Shown here in pieces: positions 17,357 through 25,006 of a DNA stretch of 54,982 bases. The stretch's first letter is position 1. Every line of letters begins with the position of its first letter. Both the position numbers and the translations under genes were made by a program. The notes under the pieces were generated by a model. It did no database searches, had not been told where the DNA came from, and saw nothing but the letters and a program-made list of their open reading frames with translations. The stretch spans positions 1 through 54,982 of the forward strand of contig NZ_CAKUOF010000023.1 of NCBI RefSeq assembly GCF_934668725.1, given 5' to 3'. This stretch comes from an uncultured Dysgonomonas sp. (GTDB taxonomy: Bacteria; Bacteroidota; Bacteroidia; Bacteroidales; Dysgonomonadaceae).

Positions 17357-17374
17357 CACTTATGCAAATAAGTG
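17357..17374 (-). terminator. terminator of the mobilization operon
   Basis: A perfect 7-bp stem (CACTTAT/ATAAGTG) closes a 4-nt loop. On the minus strand it is followed by a T-rich run. It is 44 bp after the relaxase stop and separates mob transcription from the lanthipeptide operon. Confidence 0.6.
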
Positions 17375-17417
17375 CTAAATATTAGTTATTACAGAGAATC
17401 TCATAAAGAAATATTTA

Positions 17418-18716
17418 TCATTCGATTTTCGGTCTTTGCCTTTTGATAATTGGTTTATTACTCCGAGTTTTTTTTTGCGACTTATTTTCCTTTTCTTTAA
17501 ATATCCTCGGATCACTCCACGACTCCCTATACTCAGTATCCCCTTTATTTTCTTTCCAGAGATAAGGATAAGGATAAGCAAAGTCAACACCACCCCACCA
17601 TTTAACTTTGGCTTTAGTGATGTGGCCCGACTCTATGAGTATTTTATCCCTGATACGCATCTCATACCCACCATATTTAACAAACCCACCCGGATTCTCC
17701 TTAGACGAAAAAGCTTTATCCTTTTCATCATTTAGGAATACATAAGAAGAAAATGTTCCGCTATCATCCTTCTTTTTTATACCTTCCAGATAAATAAAAC
17801 CACCATTTTCCAAAATTTGCCACTGCTTTGGAGTTAATTCTACTCCCCCAATTGTGTGTCCCTTCGGTTTGTTTTCAGTTTGGGTTTGTACTTTAGGTGG
17901 CTGTTCTTGCTGTACCTGCGGCTCTCTTGTTGCTTGTTCCTTTTCTTTTGAAACGTAGCTTTGCTCACCTTTGGTTTGTTCTTGTAGTAATTTAATACTC
18001 TCCTCAAACACTTTTTTGAGATTCCCATAGCTCAATTTCCGATCAATCCCGGAACCTTTAAAAGCAATATTGTTATACCGGAACGATACCCCTTCGATCT
18101 GATTGGTACCCCGTTTGAGTTTATACTCAATCTCAATTCCATATCTTTTTAGAGAAAATCGTAAGTCAGCAGGCACTTTACAACTAGGTAAAACTTCTTT
18201 TATAGCATCATAGATATAATACTTTACCTTATCCGGATTGTCTAGTTTCTCGCGTTTCACCCGATCTTTTCCCTTACCATAAGTCAGATTATATTTATCC
18301 TTTAACTTCTTACAGGTTTTAATATTCCGCTTGTAATCATTATTAACAGAGATCAGTTTTAAATTATTATTGATACGATTATACACTATATGCAGGTGCT
18401 CATTGTCCGTATTGTGATGCCTGACAATCATATACTGCGTATTTTTAATCCCCATTTCCTGCATATATTCTTTGGCTAACTGTACCATAAAATCATTCGT
18501 CATCCTCTCTTTATCCTCCGGCGCAAACGATATAGGGATATGCCCGACAGGTTGCTTTATTTCTTTTCTGCCGGAACGCTGCATGGCAAAGCTTCGGATC
18601 ATATCTTTGGTATTATCAGCCCAGACTCCCTCTGCTTCCAATAGTTCAGCCGTCTCATTCATTACATATTGGACACAGCCTTTAAATGACTTACCCTTGA
18701 TATTCTTAGCAATCAT
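17418..18716 (-). CDS. relaxase / mobilization nuclease (MobP-like)
   Basis: 432 residues. The N-terminal Relaxase domain starts MIAKNIKGKSFKGCVQYVMN with the candidate tyrosine at 17, and the metal-binding histidine cluster is RHHNTDNEHLHIVYNRI (about 99-115). A basic linker and a Gln-rich stretch (about 255-285) follow. The C-terminal region has LTPKQWQILENGGFIYLEG, like the DUF3945 domain of Bacteroides mobilization proteins. It nicks oriT and pilots the strand during conjugative transfer. It overlaps mobC by 11 bp and appears intact, so the element could still be mobilised in trans. Confidence 0.9.
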   Translation of the reverse strand: MIAKNIKGKSFKGCVQYVMNETAELLEAEGVWADNTKDMIRSFAMQRSGRKEIKQPVGHIPISFAPEDKERMTNDFMVQLAKEYMQEMGIKNTQYMIVRHHNTDNEHLHIVYNRINNNLKLISVNNDYKRNIKTCKKLKDKYNLTYGKGKDRVKREKLDNPDKVKYYIYDAIKEVLPSCKVPADLRFSLKRYGIEIEYKLKRGTNQIEGVSFRYNNIAFKGSGIDRKLSYGNLKKVFEESIKLLQEQTKGEQSYVSKEKEQATREPQVQQEQPPKVQTQTENKPKGHTIGGVELTPKQWQILENGGFIYLEGIKKKDDSGTFSSYVFLNDEKDKAFSSKENPGGFVKYGGYEMRIRDKILIESGHITKAKVKWWGGVDFAYPYPYLWKENKGDTEYRESWSDPRIFKEKENKSQKKTRSNKPIIKRQRPKIE

Positions 18717-19062
18717 CCAGTAGTTTTTTGATTCTGGTAGTTATACTTATTACTTCCATCGCCGTATTGGCAAGACCTGATTTATTGGCCTGCCTTGCTA
18801 TTTGGTTCAGGTTATTAGCCATCCCGGAGAGTTTACGCATCAAATCCAAATCTTCCAAAGAGAAGCGGAGTTTGACACTTCCCTTAAGTACCATTTCCCG
18901 TGCGTACTGTGTAGCTCTCATCCCCAGTTTCTCCGCTTTTTGTTTCACGGACTTAAAATCCTTTTCGCTCAGCTTGAGGTTAATCGAACAAGATAGCTTT
19001 TCTTTTTTCTTCCCGGGTCTCCCACGAAACACCTTTGCACCCAATTTATTTTTACTTTCCAT
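18706..19062 (-). CDS. MobC-like relaxosome accessory protein
   Basis: 118 residues: basic N-terminus, then a ribbon-helix-helix-like start (KLSCSINLKLSEKDFKSVKQ) and helices ending with the typical LMRKLSGMANNLNQIARQAN block. Proteins of this family bind oriT and help the relaxase nick. It overlaps the relaxase by 11 bp and lies directly upstream of it in the operon, as in Bacteroides mobilizable elements. Confidence 0.88.
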   Translation of the reverse strand: MESKNKLGAKVFRGRPGKKKEKLSCSINLKLSEKDFKSVKQKAEKLGMRATQYAREMVLKGSVKLRFSLEDLDLMRKLSGMANNLNQIARQANKSGLANTAMEVISITTRIKKLLDDC

Positions 19063-19069
19063 CGCTTTT

Positions 19070-19582
19070 CTATTTCATGTTATGGAAAACCATTAGCTGC
19101 CTCTTAGCATCTGAGCGGGACGTAACGTAAGCGACCACCGGGAGGTGGCTCCGGCCACCCCGGTTACGTGTAGTCCCCGCCTGCAGCCCGGACTTTTTGC
19201 GACCGCCGGGAGCGAAATCCGCAGGCTGCCCAGTGACCTCAGAACAGGCGACTATCGGGAGTGTGTTTTGAAGCAGAAGATAAATCCTTAGGGTACCGGA
19301 TTTATCCTCTGCGTGGTCACAGCCCCCTGCAAGGGCAAGGTATGCACGAGAGTTGTCCGAAAATGTGCGGAGCGATTTTCGGGTAACCCGTGCGATTACC
19401 TTGCTTCTATGACGAAAAGCAAAAAAAGAAGAGACAAAAGTCTCACTGTTTTTTTGTTTGACGGCATCGTTAATACTTAACTTCGGGCATACCACTAAAC
19501 AGCCCGAATCATTTAATACCTGATAATTTTCAAAAATACGGCTTGGATAAGAGGCCGCTGATAGTGCTTTTTTACTTTTCAT
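19070..19582 (-). CDS. doubtful hypothetical ORF over GC-rich, hairpin-rich DNA upstream of mobC
   Basis: A 170-codon frame, 7 bp upstream of mobC. The product is basic, low in clear secondary structure, and rich in Arg, Ser and Gly (for example RNRGGRSHLPVV). The DNA is much more GC-rich than its surroundings and contains several hairpins, including one at 19144-19159. Two readings remain: a real mob-operon protein, or a frame kept open by chance over conserved oriT-type DNA. I recognise no domain. Its operon-like spacing is the main support. Confidence 0.35.
   Translation of the reverse strand: MKSKKALSAASYPSRIFENYQVLNDSGCLVVCPKLSINDAVKQKNSETFVSSFFAFRHRSKVIARVTRKSLRTFSDNSRAYLALAGGCDHAEDKSGTLRIYLLLQNTLPIVACSEVTGQPADFAPGGRKKSGLQAGTTRNRGGRSHLPVVAYVTSRSDAKRQLMVFHNMK
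19144..19159. repeat. GC-rich hairpin near mobC (possible oriT element)
   Basis: Perfect 6-bp arms GGTGGC and GCCACC close a 4-base loop TCCG. An overlapping CCACC/GGTGG hairpin lies at its left. This compact GC-rich structure within otherwise AT-rich DNA, just upstream of mobC and the relaxase, is the kind of site a relaxosome recognises. There is no direct proof that it is the nic region. Confidence 0.4.
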
Positions 19583-19816
19583 AAGTCTGTTACTTTAATG
19601 ATACAGACCACGAATTAAATAATAATATTTCTTGAATTACAATGCTTTACCCGGATTGGATTTATCTGCGGGGACTCGCTGTAAATTACTGTTTCAGGCA
19701 TAAAAATATCGGTGCGAACTGCTTCGATCTGCCGATCCGATAATCAGCGTAAATAAGTTCGTTCCGACTTCGTCAAGATCTCTCTTTGCCGGACTCCTGT
19801 GGTATATTTATTTATG

Positions 19817-19850
19817 GAAAATATGCAAAACTTAAGATTTGCATATTTTC
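19817..19850. repeat. perfect 13-bp inverted repeat
   Basis: Arms GAAAATATGCAAA (19817-19829) and TTTGCATATTTTC (19838-19850) surround an 8-base spacer containing CTTAAG. There is no T-tract on either side, so a protein-binding site or oriT/cruciform element is more likely than a terminator. Confidence 0.75.
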
Positions 19851-19924
19851 AAACCTGTAGAATATGTAAACTTCAATATTTCGATATAATTTCCAAATCT
19901 GCCATTTTGAAAGTTCGGTATTTT

Positions 19925-19974
19925 CCTTGTTTTAAGTTTTGATAAATTGATAATTATCAAACTTGGAAACAAGG
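19925..19974. repeat. long imperfect inverted repeat
   Basis: Arms of about 21 bases (beginning CCTTGTTT, ending AAACAAGG, with inner GATAA/TTATC) pair with a small bulge around a short AT spacer. It lies 75 bp from the perfect repeat at 19817-19850 in the same non-coding region. Its function is unknown. Confidence 0.6.
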
Positions 19975-20863
19975 TTGTTTACAAAATATTATCCTTTATC
20001 ACATCTCAAGAAGACGCTTACAGGCAGTTTCCTGATAGTGAAGATAGAACCATAAACCCCAAGATAATATCCTTTAATGTTTTGATTAATAAACATCTGA
20101 AGTTGTAACTGACGAGCGTCCTAACGTTCCAACATTCGACCGATAGTTTTATCTAAAGGATGGTCGGTTAAATAATGGAACGAAGGAACATACAAGAGGA
20201 CATCACCTCGTCATCTCCAACAAGCGAAAGAATATATGTGTGTTTGTCGGAAGGATCATTTTATCAATCGATAGAATGTTCCGAGGTTCCTATGAACGAC
20301 AGTTCCGGCGAGTGAGCGAACAAAGACACGTATCAAGATACATACGAACATTTTTCCTGGCGTACGCAAGAATGTGCCTTTATTCAGAGTATCGTTCTAT
20401 CGATCAATAAATAGCACGTTGGAACTTACGAACTTACCAACGTTCAGAAATATAAACAATATAGCCAATAAGGAAACAAAGGTACGCTCGAAAGTACATT
20501 CCAACATATACACAAACAAACGTTCGCTCTGCTGTAACAACCGGAGGAGCATCCTATCGTATATAGGGTTATATGGATTTACTTGATTCACTGTTAATTG
20601 TTTTCTAAACTATTCTGGAATAAGAAAGTCCGGTGTTTGAAGCCATCGGCTTCCAAACCGGAGCCACTGGCTACCAGTAAGCTTTGAGTACTGAAACCTC
20701 TTTCAAATTAATTATTTCTTTGTCATCGAAATCGTTCAGAAGTGTCAAATGATGCCAATAGCTGCCGAATGCTGCCAGTGTCAATAACTTTGCTGTTTAG
20801 CCGATTTTTTGTATATATATTTATGCTGTAAACGAAATTATTCATTCTAAAATATGAAAAGTT

Positions 20864-21142
20864 ATGGAAATAATCAACATTGAAGCCCAAACCTTCGAAG
20901 CGATGATGAACCGTTTCGAAGCCTTTACCCGGAAAGTGGAAAACCTGTGCGGGGATCATCAGGATAAAGGTCTTCACCGCTGGTTGGATAATCAGGACGT
21001 ATGCCGGATACTCAACATTTCGAAACGTACCCTTCAAACCTACCGGGATAACGGTACACTCTCTTTTACCCAGATCAATCACAAACTACTCTACAAACCT
21101 GAAGATGTAGAAGCAGTTATTAACACATTAAAATCAAAGTAG
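20864..21142 (+). CDS. helix-turn-helix DNA-binding protein (excisionase/MerR-like)
   Basis: 92 residues. An N-terminal helix (about 6-28) precedes LDNQDVCRILNISKRTLQTYRDNGTLSFTQ, a winged-helix HTH_17 domain, with the wing at HKLLYKPEDVEAVI. Paired genes of this type are standard in Bacteroides conjugative and mobilizable elements, where some act as excisionases. It is separated by one base from a second, similar gene that carries a stop mutation. It diverges from the mob operon. Confidence 0.88.
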   Translation: MEIINIEAQTFEAMMNRFEAFTRKVENLCGDHQDKGLHRWLDNQDVCRILNISKRTLQTYRDNGTLSFTQINHKLLYKPEDVEAVINTLKSK

Positions 21143-21143
21143 T

Positions 21144-21443
21144 ATGAGTAACGAAATTATCACAAGGGAGAACGATCGTATACAACGGTTCTTCGGTTCG
21201 CTGGACAGGATGCTGGATAAGATCGAAGCCGCGCTGACAGGATGTAAGCCGACACTGAATGGCGAGCGTTTCTTGACAGATCAGGAGGTATCGGACAGGT
21301 TAAAGGTTAGTCGAAGGACTTTGCAGGATTATCGAACTACAGGGAAAATACCTTATATCTAATTGGGAGGAAAAGTGCTGTACAGGGAAAGCGATATCCA
21401 GAAGATGCTGGAGGAGAACTACCGAGAAGCCTTTCGACAGTAA
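21144..21443 (+). pseudogene. second HTH (excisionase-like) gene with in-frame stop
   Basis: The frame runs ATG 21144 to TAA 21441-21443 (99 codons) but is cut by TAA at 21360-21362, codon 73. Before the stop: FLTDQEVSDRLKVSRRTLQD YRTTGKIPYI, an HTH_17 domain. After it, in the same frame: LGGKVLYRESDIQKMLEENY, exactly the wing and last helix the family needs. A single base change such as CAA to TAA explains it. The truncated 72-residue product lacks the wing and is probably non-functional, unless the stop is suppressed. It is a tandem paralogue of the preceding gene. Confidence 0.85.
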
Positions 21444-21450
21444 GGTGATA

Positions 21451-21489
21451 AAAAAAATAAACAAAATCATTTATTTTTTTTTATCTTTG
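21451..21489 (+). promoter_or_regulatory. AT palindrome plus -7 box upstream of AbiE-like operon
   Basis: An 11-bp perfect inverted repeat (21451-21461 with 21470-21480; A7TAAA/TTTAT7) is followed at once by TATCTTTG (21482-21489), a perfect TAnnTTTG -7 box. No TTTG -33 box is seen. The palindrome covers the -33 area and could be the autoregulatory operator typical of AbiEi antitoxins, or a terminator of the HTH genes, or both. Confidence 0.55.
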
Positions 21490-21571
21490 CAACAGCTAGA
21501 TCGAAGTTAAGAGGTTCCTGACAGATCAGTATCGTACCCAAACTTCATTGTCACACAAAAACAGATTTACT

Positions 21572-22096
21572 ATGTTGCCCAGTATCGAACAAATAAAAGG
21601 TGTACATCCCGGCTATATCCTGGAGCGGGAACTCAGGGAGCGGCGCATAACCAAGAAAGCATTTGCCGCCTTGATCGGTGAATACGAACAGGTTATCGGA
21701 GAAGTTACCAAGCGCAGGCGGCGGATCAATCCCGTTTTGTCGTTGAAGATGGACAAGGCGCTGGAAGCTCCGCAGCAGGGTTACTTTATGCTTTTGCAAA
21801 CCTATTTCGATCTGGCTGAAGCTCAAAAGGAGCTGAACCGGAATATCCATCCCAACCTGTCAAAGATTCGAAAGGTTATCTTCTGGGATACAGATTTCGA
21901 CCTGATCGACTGGATCAGAAACAAACGGTTTGTTATCGAACGTGTGTACCGTAGAGGCAATGAGACAGAAATAGAAGAGATTATCCGTTTCTATGGCAAA
22001 GATGAGGTCGATAAGGTTGTCGGACAAAGTAAACAAATTACCCTTACACGGGAAATAAACAGAAAAAACAATAATGAGAACAAAATTATATTATAA
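21572..22096 (+). CDS. AbiEi-like / HigA-like antitoxin with C-terminal DUF6922-type region
   Basis: 174 residues from ATG 21572; a TTG at 21548 would add eight residues and is less likely. The N-terminal XRE-type HTH shows IKGVHPGYILERELRERRIT and KKAFAALIGEYEQVIGEVTK (about 5-60), as in HigA-type antitoxins. The C-terminal part (PNLSKIRKVIFWDTDFDLID, about 95-150) resembles the DUF6922 domain common in Bacteroidota. It overlaps the nucleotidyltransferase gene by 23 bp. The pair forms a type IV-like AbiE toxin-antitoxin system in which this protein represses the operon and counteracts the toxin. Confidence 0.8.
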   Translation: MLPSIEQIKGVHPGYILERELRERRITKKAFAALIGEYEQVIGEVTKRRRRINPVLSLKMDKALEAPQQGYFMLLQTYFDLAEAQKELNRNIHPNLSKIRKVIFWDTDFDLIDWIRNKRFVIERVYRRGNETEIEEIIRFYGKDEVDKVVGQSKQITLTREINRKNNNENKIIL

Positions 22097-22799
22097 TACA
22101 ATAAATGATGAGCTTCATACCGTCCTGACCCGTCTTATGACGGCTGATGAGTTTGAATCGTTCCGCCTGGTGGGCGGCACATCGCTGAGCCTGCAACTGG
22201 GGCATCGCATATCGGTCGACATAGACCTTTTTACCGATGCCGGGTATAAAAGCATTGATTTTGATGCAATCGATAAATTCTTGCGCAAGAATTTCCCTTA
22301 TGTTGATTCTCCTTCATTCGGAGAGGTGGCATTTGGTAAATCCTATTACATTGGCGAAAATGCGGACAGAGCCGTCAAAGTGGACCTGTATTATACCGAC
22401 CCCTATATCAGGCCTGTACAGCAGGTTGATGGTATCCGTATGGCACATATAGAAGATATTGCAGCTATGAAGCTGGAGGTTGTCGGCAATGGAGGCCGCA
22501 AAAAAGATTTTTGGGATCTTGACGAGCTTTCACAGATATATTCCCTTGAGCAGATGCTCGGATTTTATGAAGGACGTTATCCATACTCATATACCAAAGA
22601 GGAGATACTCAAATCACTGGTCTCTTTCGAGTCGGCGGATGAAGAGTCTGACCCCGTATCATTGAGGGATAAGCCCTGGCAACTGATCAAGCTCGATATT
22701 GAGGATATAGTGAAACGGTACAGCCAACAGCAGAGCCAGAGTCAACGTCCCAACATCCAACGCAAGCCGCCAAAGAGAGGTAATAGCTTAAAAATGTAA
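22074..22799 (+). CDS. AbiEii/AbiGii-family nucleotidyltransferase toxin
   Basis: 241 residues. The family nucleotidyltransferase signature is LVGGTSLSLQLGHRISVDID (about 32-51): the GG/S motif, then DID metal ligands with LF next. Later blocks are VDLYYTDPY and the conserved MAHIEDIAAMKLEVVGNGGR KKDFWDL, which is diagnostic of AbiEii. AbiEii toxins transfer nucleotides to RNA and abort phage infection by growth arrest. The overlap with the upstream antitoxin is typical. The C-terminus is basic and Gln-rich. Confidence 0.92.
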   Translation: MRTKLYYNTINDELHTVLTRLMTADEFESFRLVGGTSLSLQLGHRISVDIDLFTDAGYKSIDFDAIDKFLRKNFPYVDSPSFGEVAFGKSYYIGENADRAVKVDLYYTDPYIRPVQQVDGIRMAHIEDIAAMKLEVVGNGGRKKDFWDLDELSQIYSLEQMLGFYEGRYPYSYTKEEILKSLVSFESADEESDPVSLRDKPWQLIKLDIEDIVKRYSQQQSQSQRPNIQRKPPKRGNSLKM

Positions 22800-22904
22800 G
22801 GAGCTATGTATCCATCTGCCGGAGTAAGTCATTGACTTTTGTTAGCCTCCAGCCCTTTGTCTGAGAAAGTTTGCAGGAAAACGTCAGGTAATGCTGCCGT
22901 TAAC

Positions 22905-23019
22905 CGTTCAAAGTTATTATCGGCCAAGCGGTTATTCTGCGGGCAGTCGCCCTCTCAAAACGGGCTGGACGGCTATAAGCGGAAATAACCGGTACTTGGA
23001 CGGTAAATAACTTGGAACG
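22905..23019. repeat. 115-nt nested inverted repeat (structured DNA or RNA element)
   Basis: Outer arms CGTTCAAAGTTATT (22905-22918) and AATAACTTGGAACG (23006-23019) pair at 13 of 14 positions. Inside, CCAAGCGGTTATT (22924-22936) pairs with AATAACC...CTTGG (22984-22999) with a 3-base bulge, and GCCC/GGGC closes the apex. It lies in the roughly 320-bp gap between the AbiE pair and the convergent RhuM-like gene; no other gene is seen there. An att-like or attC-like recombination site, an oriT or a structured RNA are all possible. Confidence 0.65.
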
Positions 23020-23123
23020 CATTAGAAATAAGTAGATGGAATGATAAGCAAATACACGCATTTCTTAAGAAAAGCCTGCTATGGTTATAGGTATGCCAGT
23101 TTATTTCTAATTGGTTAAGAGAT

Positions 23124-23489
23124 TCAATTCAACATATAATTTTGAATGGATATTATTTGCATTTCAGGAATCCCTTTTCTTATGGCTTTACCACAGAGCC
23201 ATTCTCTAAATATCTCTGCATTTTTTGACTGAATCCGAAAAGCGACAGCCAATACCATCTTCAGCCCATAATAATCCGGATAAATTTTCTGCCCATCAGC
23301 GGTACAACTCATCGTATAGTCTCCGCCTGCAACACCCGATTTTTCAATGGCACGGATATGTCGTTTAGCTTCTCTGTAATAAATACCAAGCAGATCAGCA
23401 ATTTCAACAATAGTCATTTTTGTTTCACCCTGAACAGCAACTATTCCATTATCTGTTATTCTAATTACTCCTCTTTTTCCTTCTTTCAT
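23124..23489 (-). CDS. small RhuM-like DNA-binding protein next to integrase
   Basis: 121 residues. An N-terminal beta segment (GVIRITDNGIVAVQGETKMT) precedes an HTH (IVEIADLLGIYYREAKRHIR) and a C-terminal block with YPDYYGLKMVLAVAFRIQSK NAEIFREWL. That block matches the N-terminal domain of RhuM-type proteins (tyrosine-rich strand, VGYRVNS-like helix, FRxW). It lies 3 bp after integrase 1 on the same strand, so it is co-expressed with it and may be an accessory DNA-binding or directionality factor. A paralogue follows integrase 2 in the same way at 26531. Confidence 0.7.
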   Translation of the reverse strand: MKEGKRGVIRITDNGIVAVQGETKMTIVEIADLLGIYYREAKRHIRAIEKSGVAGGDYTMSCTADGQKIYPDYYGLKMVLAVAFRIQSKNAEIFREWLCGKAIRKGIPEMQIISIQNYMLN

Positions 23490-23492
23490 GGG

Positions 23493-24719
23493 TCATATTG
23501 TTATTGCGGTTTGACTTGCTGTATTTTGCATCATTTTTCTTCGTTCGATTAGCCTGTCCATATCTGCCGATATTTTATCATCCGTTACTTTGGCGTAGCC
23601 TTGTGTGGTGGAGATATTGGCGTGCCCCATCATTTTGGCGATGCTCTCGATGGAGATACCCGCTGAAAGTAAGAGGGTTGCGAACGAATGACGGCTTTTA
23701 TGGTAGGAGAGCCCCTCTTTCAACCCAGCGACAATGCCTATCTGGTTGATGTCGTTCCAGATTACATTCCGGTTTTCGGGTAGCGGAAATACAGGCTGGC
23801 TGTTATCTGTGGTATTATACAGATTAAGAATCTGTCCGGCTACCGGGTGTAGCGGAATAAATGCTTCCACATCAGTCTTTACCCTGCGTTTTCGGATATA
23901 GAGCCTGCCTTCTGCCGTCTTTCCGATATGGCGGGGATAGAGCCTTTGCATATCCACGTAGGCCAGCCCGCTGAAAGCCGAAAAAATAAACGTCCGGCGC
24001 ACCAGTTCCATCATCCTGCTGTGCATCGGGGTCTCCATGATCCGTTTGAGTTCACTCCTGGTGATGAATTTAAGCTTGGGAGCATCTTTTTTCTCATAGC
24101 TAAGCTCTTCAAGGGGATTGGCTCTGAGTATCTCCTGATCGACAGCAATGTAGATAAGTCTGTTGAGCCAGCACAGGTGCCGGTTGGTATGGCTGGAACT
24201 GAAACCCAGTTCCCCTTTACAGAATAGTTTGAAGGATTCCCCGAATTCTTCGGCTATATCCGAAAAGGAAATATCTTCCATTCCCCGATAGCACAGGAAC
24301 TCTTTCAGGTTCCGTTGAGTGAGTCCGGACTGGCGGTAGGTGGAAGTAGAGGCGATTTCCAACGAACGCAGGCGCAGCCGTTCAAGTTCAGCTTCTCCTG
24401 CCTGTAACAGCATCGCCGGAACGGCATTTACTCCGGCAATGGTATTCTTTAACAGCTCTGCACTGACAACTCCTGTATTTTTTAGCATGCTTTCGTAGGC
24501 TCGTTCCAATTTTGCCCGGAATTTAGCCAGGCAAATATTACTTCGTTCATTGTCGGTAGAACCTTTCCTGGCATTCCAGCTTTCGGGAGCACAATAGATA
24601 CCCGTTGTGATAACACTTTGTTTTCCGTCTATACTGATTCGGCACAGAATAGCTGTGGTACCGTCTGCTTTTACTTTATTTTTATTGATGTAGAATAATA
24701 TATTAAATGTTGATCGCAT
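23493..24719 (-). CDS. tyrosine recombinase / integrase 1
   Basis: 408 residues from the ATG at 24719; the frame is open ten codons further, but MRSTFNILFYINKNK is the usual Bacteroidetes integrase start (arm-binding domain). A SAM-like core-binding domain spans about 100-200. Catalytic part: FSAFSGLAYVDMQRL (an Ala where the first Arg is usual), SYHKSRHSFATLLLSAG (HxxR), MMGHANISTTQGYAKV (His and the nucleophile Tyr). Loss of the first Arg is known in IntDOT-like enzymes. It probably integrates one of the nested elements. Confidence 0.92.
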   Translation of the reverse strand: MRSTFNILFYINKNKVKADGTTAILCRISIDGKQSVITTGIYCAPESWNARKGSTDNERSNICLAKFRAKLERAYESMLKNTGVVSAELLKNTIAGVNAVPAMLLQAGEAELERLRLRSLEIASTSTYRQSGLTQRNLKEFLCYRGMEDISFSDIAEEFGESFKLFCKGELGFSSSHTNRHLCWLNRLIYIAVDQEILRANPLEELSYEKKDAPKLKFITRSELKRIMETPMHSRMMELVRRTFIFSAFSGLAYVDMQRLYPRHIGKTAEGRLYIRKRRVKTDVEAFIPLHPVAGQILNLYNTTDNSQPVFPLPENRNVIWNDINQIGIVAGLKEGLSYHKSRHSFATLLLSAGISIESIAKMMGHANISTTQGYAKVTDDKISADMDRLIERRKMMQNTASQTAITI

Positions 24720-24799
24720 GATGTGTGGGTTTAAAGGGTTAATATTCAAAAATTTAACAATTGATAATTTGATAATAAATGAAATTAGAAAATCAGAGA

Positions 24800-25006
24800 T
24801 TACAGAACCAGTTTCAAATCCCGGGTTGCCTCTATGTATTTATCCATATCCTCGAAAAGCTTTTTCGGGGTTACACGGGCATAGACCTGTGTAGTGGTTA
24901 TATTGTTGTGGCCGAGCATTCTACTAATGGTTTCAATGGGTACACCCTCTTCAAGCGTGACCAGACTGGCAAACGAATGTCTCCCGGCGTGGATACTAAT
25001 CGACAA
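24800..25006 (-). pseudogene. C-terminal remnant of a third tyrosine integrase
   Basis: Only about 65 codons remain, containing HAGRHSFASLVTLEEGVPIE and MLGHNNITTTQVYARV: the HxxR, GH and Tyr catalytic blocks. The N-terminal and core-binding domains are missing; on the 5' side the sequence changes into unrelated DNA near 25000. This is a scar of an older integration or deletion event between two intact integrase genes. Confidence 0.85.

Larger units (their letters stand above)
19583..20863. other. non-coding, inverted-repeat-rich region between divergent mob and HTH genes
   Basis: About 1.28 kb without a convincing gene; the small frames in it are short and lack protein-like character. It contains a strong hairpin at 19817-19850, a longer imperfect inverted repeat at 19925-19974, and from about 20120 to 20520 many copies of GTTCC, GGAAC, AACGTT and CGAAC motifs in both orientations. 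Examples are arms ACGTTGG/CCAACGT at 20416-20422 and 20437-20443, and an ATCGATAGAA(T/C)G inverted pair at about 20266-20277 and 20391-20402. Lying between divergent mob and regulatory genes, it is a candidate oriT, replication or regulatory region. Confidence 0.6.

Noticed and set aside
20374..20586. 70-codon plus-strand frame and overlapping 64-codon minus-strand frame in the mob/HTH gap
   Set aside because: Low-complexity composition caused by the GTTCC/GAAC repeats, no recognised start context, and two overlapping opposite frames; treated as non-coding.
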